Assembly: GCA_027064285.1 (NCBI GenBank) | Contig: JAMOPX010000233.1 | Location: forward strand, 1 to 5,012 | DNA: 5,012 nt | Origin: Desulfobacterales bacterium | GTDB taxonomy: Bacteria; Desulfobacterota; DSM-4660; Desulfatiglandales; JALVZP01 | Direction: 5' to 3' | In this document: piece by piece, positions 1-4,863 of the stretch | Numbering within the stretch: the stretch's first letter is position 1 | How the letters are laid out: every line of letters begins with the position of its first letter | Notes under the pieces: generated by a model | Seen by the model: the letters and a program-made list of their open reading frames with translations, nothing else | Told to the model about the DNA's origin: nothing | Database searches by the model: none | Program-made: the position numbers and the translations under genes

Positions 1-572
1 ACCTCTTTTATTGAACCACTCAAGATCTTATCTATCGCTTCCAAAAGAAGATCTGCACCAAGTCGGGCAAGTCTGTCATGGAGACTTCCAGCAGTTTCAT
101 CTGGAAGAATTGATACCTCTTTTTGAAAAAGTATTGGGCCAGCATCCATCTTCTCAGTCATCTTTATTATAGTGACACCTGTTACAGGTTCGTCATTCAT
201 AATGGTCCACTGAATCGGTGCTGCTCCTCTATACTTCGGCAAAAGAGATGGATGCACATTTATAGCTCCAAACTTGGGAATTTCCAATATGCTTTTTGGA
301 AGGATCTGACCGTAAGCAACCACGACAATAAGTTCAGGTTCCTTTTGGACGAGTATATTTAAGAATTCTTTTTCAGAAAGGCGTTCTGGTTGAACAACAG
401 GAATTTCATATCTTAAAGCCACTTCCTTTACAGGAGGAGGCTTTAACTTTCTTCCCCTGCCTTTTGGTCTATCTGGCTGGGTAACCACGCATACCACCTC
501 ATACCCATCTTGCACAAGTTTTTCCAAAGAAGGCACAGCAAATTCTGGAGTTCCCATAAAGACTATGCGCAC
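1..572 (-). CDS. fmt: Methionyl-tRNA formyltransferase, 3' end outside window
   Basis: Transfers a formyl group from 10-formyl-tetrahydrofolate to Met-tRNA(fMet) in the cytoplasm, creating the initiator tRNA. The start is taken as GTG at 572, giving MRIVFMGTPEFAVPSL, the usual Fmt N-terminus; an ATG five codons later (557) would cut off the conserved first strand. Visible are the folate-domain loop PDRPKGRGRKLKPPPVK (residues 34-49), GQILP (88-92), the catalytic region NVHPSLLPKYRGAAPIQW (105-122) and DAGPILFQ (143-150). By family knowledge N105, H107 and D143 are the catalytic triad. About 190 codons are in the window; Fmt is usually about 310-320 residues, so the end of the catalytic domain and the C-terminal tRNA-binding domain lie to the left. 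It begins one base after the def stop with no strong Shine-Dalgarno, so it is probably translationally coupled to def. No frameshift is seen. Confidence 0.97.
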   Translation of the reverse strand, partial: MRIVFMGTPEFAVPSLEKLVQDGYEVVCVVTQPDRPKGRGRKLKPPPVKEVALRYEIPVVQPERLSEKEFLNILVQKEPELIVVVAYGQILPKSILEIPKFGAINVHPSLLPKYRGAAPIQWTIMNDEPVTGVTIIKMTEKMDAGPILFQKEVSILPDETAGSLHDRLARLGADLLLEAIDKILSGSIKE

Positions 573-573
573 T

Positions 574-1110
574 CTACTGCTGGGCATTAGCCTTTCTCTT
601 CATTTCCCTGAGCATCTTTTTTATCTTTCTTTTAAAGATAGCTCTTTTAAGACTGCTTATATGGTCTATGAAAAGGATGCCGTTTAAATGATCTATCTCA
701 TGCTGAAAACATACCGCCTCTATATCCTTTGCTTCTATCTCAATAGGCTTTCCCTCTCTGTCATATCCCTTTACCCCTACCTTCTTTTTCCTTGTCACCT
801 TTGCTGAAAAACCAGGGATACTCAGACAAGCCTCTTCATAGCTAATTGAGCCATCACTCCATACAATCTCGGGATTAATCACTACAAAAGGACTTCCTTC
901 TTTTTCTTTTGTCCTTTTAAAATCAAATATAACCACCCTTTTTTTTGCGCCTATCTGATTTGCAGCAAGTCCAATACCATTAGGAGTTCTATACATAGCA
1001 GAAAACATCTGATCTATGATCTTTTGTATCTCTGCATCTATGTCTTTAACAGGTTCAGCAATCTGTCTAAGAACTGGATCAGGATATATGCGTATTTCTG
1101 TCTTTTCCAT
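574..1110 (-). CDS. def: Peptide deformylase
   Basis: Metalloenzyme that removes the formyl group from the N-terminal methionine of nascent proteins, partner of Fmt. At 178 residues it has normal length. All three family motifs are present: GIGLAANQ (45-52), EACLS (93-97) with metal ligand C95, and QHEIDHLNG (136-144) with ligands H137 and H141 and general base E138. The second motif is EACLS where most deformylases have EGCLS, a mild substitution beside the metal cysteine; all catalytic residues are intact. The tail after residue 150 is very basic (RKIKKMLREMKRK), as seen in deformylases whose C-terminal helix contacts the ribosome. The ATG at 1110 follows a good ribosome binding site. It is first in a def-fmt operon, transcribed divergently from lysC. 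Confidence 0.98.
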   Translation of the reverse strand: MEKTEIRIYPDPVLRQIAEPVKDIDAEIQKIIDQMFSAMYRTPNGIGLAANQIGAKKRVVIFDFKRTKEKEGSPFVVINPEIVWSDGSISYEEACLSIPGFSAKVTRKKKVGVKGYDREGKPIEIEAKDIEAVCFQHEIDHLNGILFIDHISSLKRAIFKRKIKKMLREMKRKANAQQ

Positions 1111-1117
1111 CTTTGTC

Positions 1118-1126
1118 TCACCTCTT
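1118..1126 (-). promoter_or_regulatory. Ribosome binding site of def
   Basis: On the minus strand AAGAGGTGA lies 7 bases before the ATG at 1110. This near-ideal Shine-Dalgarno supports that ATG as the def start. Confidence 0.8.
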
Positions 1127-1156
1127 TTGAAAGATACTTTATTTTTAGCTTATAAT
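1127..1156 (+). promoter_or_regulatory. Candidate sigma-70 promoter of lysC-tsaD-rsmA
   Basis: Plus strand: -35 TTGAAA (1127-1132), 18-base spacer, perfect -10 TATAAT (1151-1156). The predicted start is near 1163, which would give lysC a leader of about 160 bases containing both palindromic repeats (1181-1211 and 1259-1292). A weaker alternative, TTGATA (1211-1216) with TAAAAA (1234-1239), would leave only the second repeat in the transcript. Assigned by eye. Confidence 0.45.
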
Positions 1157-1178
1157 AGCTTATTATTCAAGGAGTCAA
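1149..1178 (-). promoter_or_regulatory. Candidate sigma-70 promoter of def-fmt
   Basis: Minus strand: -35 TTGACT (1178-1173), 18-base spacer, -10 TATAAG (1154-1149), predicted start near 1141 and a leader of about 30 bases. TATTAT three bases upstream is a second -10 option, with a short spacing of 15. The -35 box overlaps the start of the possible lysC leader ORF, and the -10 overlaps the opposing lysC promoter candidate. Found by eye from consensus only. Confidence 0.45.
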
Positions 1179-1180
1179 TG

Positions 1181-1211
1181 AGCATGTCCGAAAAACCCTT
1201 TCGAACATGCT
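1181..1211. repeat. Palindromic repeat, copy 1 (lysC leader)
   Basis: Arms AGCATGTCCGAAA (1181-1193) and TTTCGAACATGCT (1199-1211) pair at 12 of 13 positions around the loop AACCC. The one mismatch (C1188 with A1204) becomes a G-U pair if transcribed from the minus strand. Read on the minus strand it matches copy 3 over its first 13 bases, AGCATGTTCGAAA. It lies between divergent promoters and lysC, so it is not an end-of-gene terminator. Confidence 0.75.
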
Positions 1212-1246
1212 TGATAAAGGGATTTAAAAGATTTAAAAAACTTTGA
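1184..1246 (+). CDS. Possible lysine-rich leader peptide upstream of lysC
   Basis: A 20-codon frame, MSEKPFRTCLIKGFKRFKKL, ends with TGA at 1244-1246, 78 bases before the lysC ATG. AAGGAG (1169-1174) lies 9 bases upstream of its ATG; a second in-frame ATG at 1178 is only 3 bases from that site. Five of 20 codons are lysine (AAA or AAG), four of them in the last nine codons, and the gene downstream encodes the first enzyme of the lysine-threonine-methionine pathway. This suggests a leader peptide sensing lysyl-tRNA. The caution is that A-rich intergenic DNA encodes lysine by chance, and no T-run follows the downstream hairpin, so a classical transcription attenuator is not evident. Inference, not a firm gene. 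Confidence 0.25.
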   Translation: MSEKPFRTCLIKGFKRFKKL

Positions 1247-1258
1247 ATTACATCTTTT

Positions 1259-1292
1259 TGAGGCTGTTCGAAACAGTTTTCGAATAGTCTCA
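1259..1292. repeat. Palindromic repeat, copy 2 (lysC leader)
   Basis: Arms 1259-1273 and 1278-1292 (core AGGCTGTTCGAAA and TTTCGAATAGTCT) form a 15-pair stem with loop CAGT. The two non-Watson-Crick positions are G-U pairs in plus-strand RNA, so the hairpin is complete in the lysC transcript. It holds two TTCGAA hexamers six bases apart, so a protein operator is an alternative reading. No T-run follows, so it is not an intrinsic terminator. It ends 18 bases before the lysC Shine-Dalgarno. Confidence 0.75.
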
Positions 1293-1308
1293 GGAATCAA
1301 TAGAGTGC

Positions 1309-1316
1309 AGGGAGGG
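1309..1316 (+). promoter_or_regulatory. Ribosome binding site of lysC
   Basis: AGGGAGGG with its GGAGG core at 1311-1315, 9 bases before the ATG at 1325. It fixes that start and is not enclosed by the hairpin at 1259-1292. Confidence 0.75.
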
Positions 1317-1324
1317 TCGCTCTT

Positions 1325-2545
1325 ATGGCATTGATAGTGCAAAAGTATGGTGGTACATCTGTTGGAAGCATAGACAGAATAAAATCTGTAGCTAAGAGAG
1401 TAATAGATACCTATAAACAGGGGAACCAGATGGTTGTAGTTCTATCTGCTATGGCGGGTCAAACAGACGGCCTTATTGAACTTGCAAAAAAGGTGACTCA
1501 AGATCCTGATCCAAGGGAACTGGATGTGTTGCTTTCAACCGGAGAACAGGTAAGTGTAGCACTTTTTGCAATGGCAATAAAAAGTATGGGATATGATGCA
1601 AGATCTCTGCTCGGATTTCAAGTAGGAATACATACTGACAAACTTTATGGAAAGGCAAGGATACACCAGATAGATACTAAGCGCATAAAAGAAGAGCTTG
1701 AAAAAGGACGGATTGTTGCAGTGGCTGGTTTTCAGGGATTAGACGAAGATGGAAACATAACAACTTTGGGCAGGGGAGGATCTGATACCACTGCAGTGGC
1801 TCTTGCTGCCGCATTAAATGCGGATATATGTGAAATATATACAGATGTGGACGGAATATATACCACGGATCCAAACATATGTCCTGAAGCAAGGAAGCTG
1901 GACGTGATCTCTTATGATGAGATGCTCGAAATGGCAAGTCTGGGCGCAAAGGTACTGGAAATAAGGGCTGTAGAATTTGCAAAAAAGTTTAATGTAAAAT
2001 TGCATGTTAGATCAAGCTTTAAAGAAGAAGGAGGGACAATGGTGGTGCCAGAGACAAAGGATATGGAAAAAGTGGTAGTTTCAGGGGTAACATACAATAA
2101 AAATGAAGCAAGGGTTACTATAAAAAGAGTGCCTGATAAACCAGGTATTGCTGCCAAGATATTCAAACCTCTGTTTGATGCGGGTATTGTGGTAGATATG
2201 ATAATCCAGAACACAAGTGAAGATGGATATACAGATATGACCTTCACGGTGCCAAAACCTGATTTCAAAAAGTCCATTCAATTAGTAGAAAAAGTGGCAA
2301 AAGAGATAGGTGCTGAAAAGGTGCTTGGAGATGAAAACATTGCAAAGGTATCTATCGTTGGTGTAGGAATGAGAACTCATGCTGGTGTTGCCCAAAAGAT
2401 GTTTGAAACACTGGCACAGGAGGGAATAAATATTCTTATGATCAGCACATCTGAAATAAAGATCTCCTGTGTTGTAGAAGAAAAATATACTGAACTGGCT
2501 GTAAGGGTATTACATAGGGCCTTTGGGCTTGATAAGAATCAATAA
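1325..2545 (+). CDS. lysC: Aspartate kinase (aspartokinase), ACT-regulated
   Basis: Phosphorylates L-aspartate with ATP to 4-phospho-aspartate, the entry step to lysine/diaminopimelate, threonine and methionine. The 406 residues match the monofunctional LysC class. The kinase domain (about 3-235) shows KYGGTSVG (7-14), VLSAM (39-43), STGEQVS (71-77), TLGRGGSDTTA (147-157) and YTDVDGIYTTDP (172-183). Two C-terminal ACT domains follow (about 263-330 and 340-403), with the effector-loop-like segments DKPGIAAKIF (271-280) and THAGVAQKMF (351-360). By family knowledge these bind lysine and/or threonine for feedback inhibition; which effectors apply here cannot be read from sequence. It lacks a fused homoserine dehydrogenase. 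An internal ribosome binding site at 2028-2034 may give a separate 168-residue regulatory subunit. First gene of the operon with tsaD and rsmA; its leader carries two repeat hairpins that could regulate it. Confidence 0.97.
   Translation: MALIVQKYGGTSVGSIDRIKSVAKRVIDTYKQGNQMVVVLSAMAGQTDGLIELAKKVTQDPDPRELDVLLSTGEQVSVALFAMAIKSMGYDARSLLGFQVGIHTDKLYGKARIHQIDTKRIKEELEKGRIVAVAGFQGLDEDGNITTLGRGGSDTTAVALAAALNADICEIYTDVDGIYTTDPNICPEARKLDVISYDEMLEMASLGAKVLEIRAVEFAKKFNVKLHVRSSFKEEGGTMVVPETKDMEKVVVSGVTYNKNEARVTIKRVPDKPGIAAKIFKPLFDAGIVVDMIIQNTSEDGYTDMTFTVPKPDFKKSIQLVEKVAKEIGAEKVLGDENIAKVSIVGVGMRTHAGVAQKMFETLAQEGINILMISTSEIKISCVVEEKYTELAVRVLHRAFGLDKNQ
2028..2041 (+). promoter_or_regulatory. Internal ribosome binding site and start for a LysC beta subunit
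   Basis: Inside lysC, AAGGAGG (2028-2034) lies four bases before an in-frame ATG (2039-2041, Met239). Starting there gives a 168-residue protein consisting of a short linker and both ACT domains, ending at 2545. Bacillus subtilis and Corynebacterium glutamicum aspartokinases are known alpha2-beta2 enzymes whose beta subunit is made from such an internal in-frame start and is roughly 160-175 residues. The next in-frame Met (247, base 2063) has only a poorly spaced purine stretch before it. The spacing of four is shorter than ideal. Use in vivo is inferred by analogy. Confidence 0.45.
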
Positions 2546-2553
2546 ACTAACAA

Positions 2554-3570
2554 ATGCTTGTGCTCGGTATAGATACCTCATGTGATGATACTTCTGCTTC
2601 TGTGGTAAGGGATGGAAGGTATGCCTTGTCCAATGTGGTTCATTCCCAAATAGAACTGCACCATCCCTATGGTGGAGTAGTGCCTGAGCTTGCCTCAAGA
2701 GCACATCTTAGAAATATAACCCCCGTAGTAAATGAAGCGCTTTTAAGAGCAGGAGTAACCCTTGAAGATCTGGATGGAATAGCTGTAACAATTGGGCCTG
2801 GGCTTATAGGATCATTGCTTGTGGGACTCTGTTATGCAAAAGCCATTTCTTATGTAAAGAATATCCCTTTTGTAGGGATAAACCACTTGGAAGGTCACAT
2901 ACTCTCCATATTCTTGGAAGAAAAAGTTCCTGATTTTCCATTTATAGCCCTTACAGTATCAGGGGGACATACATGTCTTTATGCTATTTATGACTTTGGA
3001 AAATACAAACTTCTGGGAAAAACATTGGATGATGCGGCAGGAGAAGCATTTGATAAGGTGGCAAAGGTGCTTGGACTCGGTTACCCAGGTGGAATGGAGA
3101 TAGAGAAGAGTGCAAAACAGGGCAATCCTGAAAAGATAAAATTTCCTAGGTCATATCTTTCAAAAGACTCACTCGACTTTAGTTTCAGTGGCATAAAAAC
3201 TGCTATTGCACTTTTTTTTAAAAAATGGCAAAAGGATAGCTCTTTACAAAAAGAGATTTGTATATCTGACATATCTGCTTCTTTTCAAGAGGCAGTAGTG
3301 GATGTGCTTGTAGAAAAGATAAGAAGAGCTATAAAAAAAACAAAAATAAGAAATGTTGTGGTAGCAGGTGGAGTTGCCTGCAATACCAGACTTAGACATA
3401 AACTTTTGAAAAAGTTTAAAGGGATAGATGTCTATTTTCCAAGTCCGGAATTCTGCACTGACAATGGGGCCATGATAGCTGTGGCCGGATATCATCGGCT
3501 CAAAAAGGGAGAAAGAGCTGATCTATACACAGATGCAAGGAGTAGGTATCCCATCTCTGATATAAAATGA
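2554..3570 (+). CDS. tsaD: tRNA N6-adenosine threonylcarbamoyltransferase
   Basis: Kae1/TsaD/Qri7 family. With TsaB and TsaE it transfers the threonylcarbamoyl group from threonylcarbamoyl-AMP (made by TsaC) to A37 of tRNAs reading ANN codons, giving t6A in the cytoplasm. The 338 residues equal the usual bacterial length. Motifs: GIDTSCDDTSASVV (5-18), YGGVVPELASRAH (39-51), GPGLIGSLLVG (81-91), the metal site NHLEGH with H111 and H115, VSGGHT (135-140), LDDAAGEAFDKVAKVLGLGYPGG (start 158), FSGIKTA (211-217), GGVACNTRLR (272-281) and CTDNGAMIA (301-309), where D303 is the third metal ligand. All expected residues are intact. It starts 8 bases after the lysC stop without a visible Shine-Dalgarno, so coupling to lysC translation is likely. 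Old databases call this family O-sialoglycoprotein endopeptidase (gcp), a superseded name. None of tsaB, tsaC or tsaE is in the window. Confidence 0.97.
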   Translation: MLVLGIDTSCDDTSASVVRDGRYALSNVVHSQIELHHPYGGVVPELASRAHLRNITPVVNEALLRAGVTLEDLDGIAVTIGPGLIGSLLVGLCYAKAISYVKNIPFVGINHLEGHILSIFLEEKVPDFPFIALTVSGGHTCLYAIYDFGKYKLLGKTLDDAAGEAFDKVAKVLGLGYPGGMEIEKSAKQGNPEKIKFPRSYLSKDSLDFSFSGIKTAIALFFKKWQKDSSLQKEICISDISASFQEAVVDVLVEKIRRAIKKTKIRNVVVAGGVACNTRLRHKLLKKFKGIDVYFPSPEFCTDNGAMIAVAGYHRLKKGERADLYTDARSRYPISDIK

Positions 3571-4415
3571 GACCTAAAAAGGCATTGGGCCAGCATTTTC
3601 TCGTAGATAAAAATATCATAAATAAGATAATCAAAAATGCCTGTCTCAAAGAAGACGATCTAATAATAGAAATCGGAGCAGGACATGGAGAGCTTACACT
3701 TCCTCTATCTGAACACGTAAGGCATGTTTTTGCCATAGAGAAGGATGCAGGCCTGTGTTACAAGCTGAAGAAGAGCATAAAAGATAAAAAGATAACAAAC
3801 ATAACTGTTATAAAAGAAGACATACTGAAGTTGGATTTAAAGGAGATAGGAGATTTTTCTAAAGAAAAACCTGTTGTCATGGGCAACATCCCTTATAATA
3901 TATCCTCTCTCATACTCAAAAAGCTTGTAGAATCCAAGGAATTGATAAGCAGAGCAGTGCTCATGTTCCAATGGGAATACGCAAAAAGACTCACAGCCTC
4001 GCCAGGGACAAAAGAATACGGAGCACTTACACTCCTTATATCATACCATGCAACTGTTAAGAATCTTTTCCAGATCTCCAGAAATGTATTTTATCCAAAA
4101 CCCTCGGTAGATTCCATGTTGGTTGAGATTAGATTTGACAGACCACATCCTGGAATAGAAGAGCATCTGTTCAGATATGTAGTAAATGCTACATTCTCCC
4201 ATAGAAGAAAGAATATACTAAATTCTTTATTTGCCTACATTCGGGGTATTGGAATAAGCAAAGAACAACTGAAAAAGCTTTTATCTGAAGCAGACATAAC
4301 ACCAAACCTGAGAGCAGAAATGCTTGAGATGGATGATTTTTTAAGACTGAGCGCAAAACTTAAGAAATATCTGCCGAAAAATTTAATACATACTCAGCAA
4401 ACTGAACAGGTGTAA
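3567..4415 (+). CDS. rsmA: 16S rRNA (adenine1518-N6/adenine1519-N6)-dimethyltransferase
   Basis: KsgA/RsmA dimethylates two adjacent adenines in the 3'-terminal hairpin of 16S rRNA with S-adenosylmethionine, a late checkpoint in 30S assembly; its loss gives kasugamycin resistance. The 282 residues are normal for the family. Motifs: KKALGQHFL (4-12), SAM motif I EIGAGHG (35-41), acidic E58 in AIEKD, D85 in EDIL, catalytic NIPYNISS (107-114; most homologues have NLPYNIS), FYPKPSVDS (175-183) and the C-terminal FSHRRKNILNSL (210-221). Residues 135-142 read QWEYAKRL after MF where QKEVAERL is common, a conserved-block variant rather than damage. The ATG overlaps the tsaD stop as ATGA, the mark of coupled translation, and no good Shine-Dalgarno precedes it. 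Last gene of the operon; its stop lies inside a stem-loop. Confidence 0.97.
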   Translation: MRPKKALGQHFLVDKNIINKIIKNACLKEDDLIIEIGAGHGELTLPLSEHVRHVFAIEKDAGLCYKLKKSIKDKKITNITVIKEDILKLDLKEIGDFSKEKPVVMGNIPYNISSLILKKLVESKELISRAVLMFQWEYAKRLTASPGTKEYGALTLLISYHATVKNLFQISRNVFYPKPSVDSMLVEIRFDRPHPGIEEHLFRYVVNATFSHRRKNILNSLFAYIRGIGISKEQLKKLLSEADITPNLRAEMLEMDDFLRLSAKLKKYLPKNLIHTQQTEQV

Positions 4416-4433
4416 TAGTACTCTGTTACACCT
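4408..4433 (+). terminator. Stem-loop across the rsmA stop codon, weak terminator candidate
   Basis: AGGTGTAA (4408-4415) pairs with TTACACCT (4426-4433) around a 10-base loop, placing the TAA stop in the stem. The eight-pair stem is A+T-rich and no T-run follows (CAGACCTTAAAAAACTT comes next), so it does not look like a strong intrinsic terminator. It may instead protect the mRNA 3' end. No better terminator for the operon is visible before the large palindrome. Confidence 0.3.
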
Positions 4434-4441
4434 CAGACCTT

Positions 4442-4460
4442 AAAAAACTTACTTTCTGAC
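4442..4460 (-). terminator. Closing stem plus T-run on the minus strand
   Basis: Read on the minus strand, the distal arm of the long palindrome (GTCAGAAAG, 4460-4452) is followed by TAAG and then six T (4447-4442). With its partner at 4807-4815 this resembles an intrinsic terminator whose loop is the entire folded element. It would end a minus-strand RNA just before rsmA. The stem is long-range and the four-base gap before the T-run is not ideal. Confidence 0.35.
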
Positions 4461-4815
4461 CTTACACAAAAGTTTTTATCTTACGAAGAAGGGATAACAG
4501 CGAATGCGGTATTGGGGCAAGAGGGTTTTTCGTCTGCTCCAAGTCTCTCGGGCTGGTCTCTTCTGTGACTTATCTGCGGGGGATATCTGCCCCCCTCCGC
4601 ATTCCCGTCACTCCACTGTTAATCAAATATGCTTACCAATGATGGGCTTGGATGTCTGGTAAGGCCTTATGCTTGTTTTGGAGAGACTTGAGTGACGGGC
4701 TGCGGTTTCCCCCACAGATAAGCCACGAAGAGACAGCGCCCTTCCGACAGTCGCATCCGAAAAAACCTCTTGTCCCTCTTCCACTTCCGATCTTACAAAA
4801 ATCCACGTCAGAAAG
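4452..4815. repeat. 364-bp imperfect palindrome, intergenic
   Basis: The two halves are reverse complements over most of their length. Paired blocks from outside in: 4452-4460 with 4807-4815 (9 of 9); 4514-4532 with 4758-4776 (17 of 19 plus one G-U); 4556-4583 with 4708-4734 (25 of 28, one gap); 4597-4612 with 4691-4705 (14 of 16, one gap); 4632-4638 with 4657-4663 (7 of 7), closing an 18-base loop. Bulges separate the blocks, including a 17 x 17 internal loop (4533-4549 against 4741-4757). The left arm has an extra ~13-base segment (4584-4596) that lets it form its own hairpin, TGCGG 4575-4579 with CCGCA 4597-4601. G+C is about 57% over 4501-4620 against about 32% over 4861-4960. No protein is conserved between the arms. 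It may be a MITE-like mobile palindrome, an inverted duplication or a structured RNA gene. Confidence 0.85.
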
Positions 4816-4847
4816 CCCATAAGCTTCAGCTATGGGATTTCTGGCGT
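4805..4847. repeat. Hairpin with 17-nt arms beside the palindrome
   Basis: ACGTCAGAAAGCCCATA (4805-4821) pairs with TATGGGATTTCTGGCGT (4831-4847): 15 Watson-Crick pairs, one T-G wobble (4808/4844) and one mismatch (4815/4837), with loop 4822-4830. Its left arm contains 4807-4815, which is also the outer arm of the 364-bp palindrome, so the two pairings exclude each other. The CCCATA...TATGGG tip resembles hairpins at ends of IS200/IS605-type elements, but no transposase is present. Confidence 0.7.
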
Positions 4848-4857
4848 ATCATTCATT

Positions 4858-4863
4858 ATTATA
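4858..4863 (-). promoter_or_regulatory. TATAAT box on the minus strand facing the palindrome
   Basis: The minus strand shows GCTTATAATA, a 10-base string also found at the lysC promoter candidate (1148-1157). A start would fall near 4851 and read into the hairpin and palindrome. No -35 element matches at 16-18 bases. TG lies two bases upstream of the box, close to but not exactly an extended -10. Confidence 0.25.

Larger units (their letters stand above)
4442..4851 (-). ncRNA. Candidate ~400-nt structured non-coding RNA of unknown family
   Basis: On the minus strand a perfect TATAAT (4863-4858) precedes a hairpin (4847-4805). The long rod fold of the 364-bp palindrome follows, then TTTTTT at 4447-4442, so a promoter-like box, a G+C-rich folded body and a U-tract occur in order. 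In the longest stem the two substitutions between the arms (4568/4723 and 4577/4714) are G-U pairs in minus-strand RNA but A-C mismatches in plus-strand RNA, which favours this strand; one position in the 19-base stem (4517/4773) goes the other way. No -35 box is visible at normal spacing. I do not see motifs of tmRNA, RNase P RNA, SRP RNA or a known riboswitch. Transcription is inferred only. Confidence 0.33.

Noticed and set aside
1016..1177. Plus-strand ORF beginning inside def and running into the lysC leader
   Set aside because: Its first part is the antisense shadow of def. Only the last 20 codons, which have their own Shine-Dalgarno, are kept as a possible leader peptide.
1111..1324. 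Lysine riboswitch upstream of lysC
   Set aside because: The region is short, shared with the def promoter, and shows none of the conserved aptamer core segments; only two simple hairpins are present.
133..3596. Exact 13-base repeat ATTGGGCCAGCAT at 133-145 and 3584-3596
   Set aside because: One copy is antisense to the DAGPI motif of fmt and the other encodes ALGQH of rsmA. Both are dictated by conserved protein motifs in unrelated frames, so this is coincidence.
4489..4500. GGGATAACAG string resembling part of a 23S rRNA / homing-endonuclease target sequence
   Set aside because: Only about 10 bases match, with no surrounding similarity and no endonuclease gene.
4452..4815. tmRNA, RNase P RNA, SRP RNA or 6S RNA
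   Set aside because: No CCA-type tRNA-like end or resume ORF, no RNase P conserved core, no SRP tetraloop domain, and the length is about twice that of 6S RNA.
4452..4815. Retron msr-msd (9-bp terminal inverted repeat enclosing a long hairpin)
   Set aside because: The terminal repeat and hairpin are suggestive, but no reverse transcriptase lies in the window on either side. It would need one beyond position 5012.
4623..4820. 65-codon minus-strand ORF inside the palindrome
   Set aside because: No ribosome binding site before its ATG, no recognisable domain, and the equivalent frame in the other palindrome arm has a stop, so the arms are not conserved as protein. The sequence is better explained by base pairing.
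4805..4847. End of an IS200/IS605-type element
   Set aside because: The hairpin tip is similar in style, but there is no tnpA or tnpB and no second matching end.
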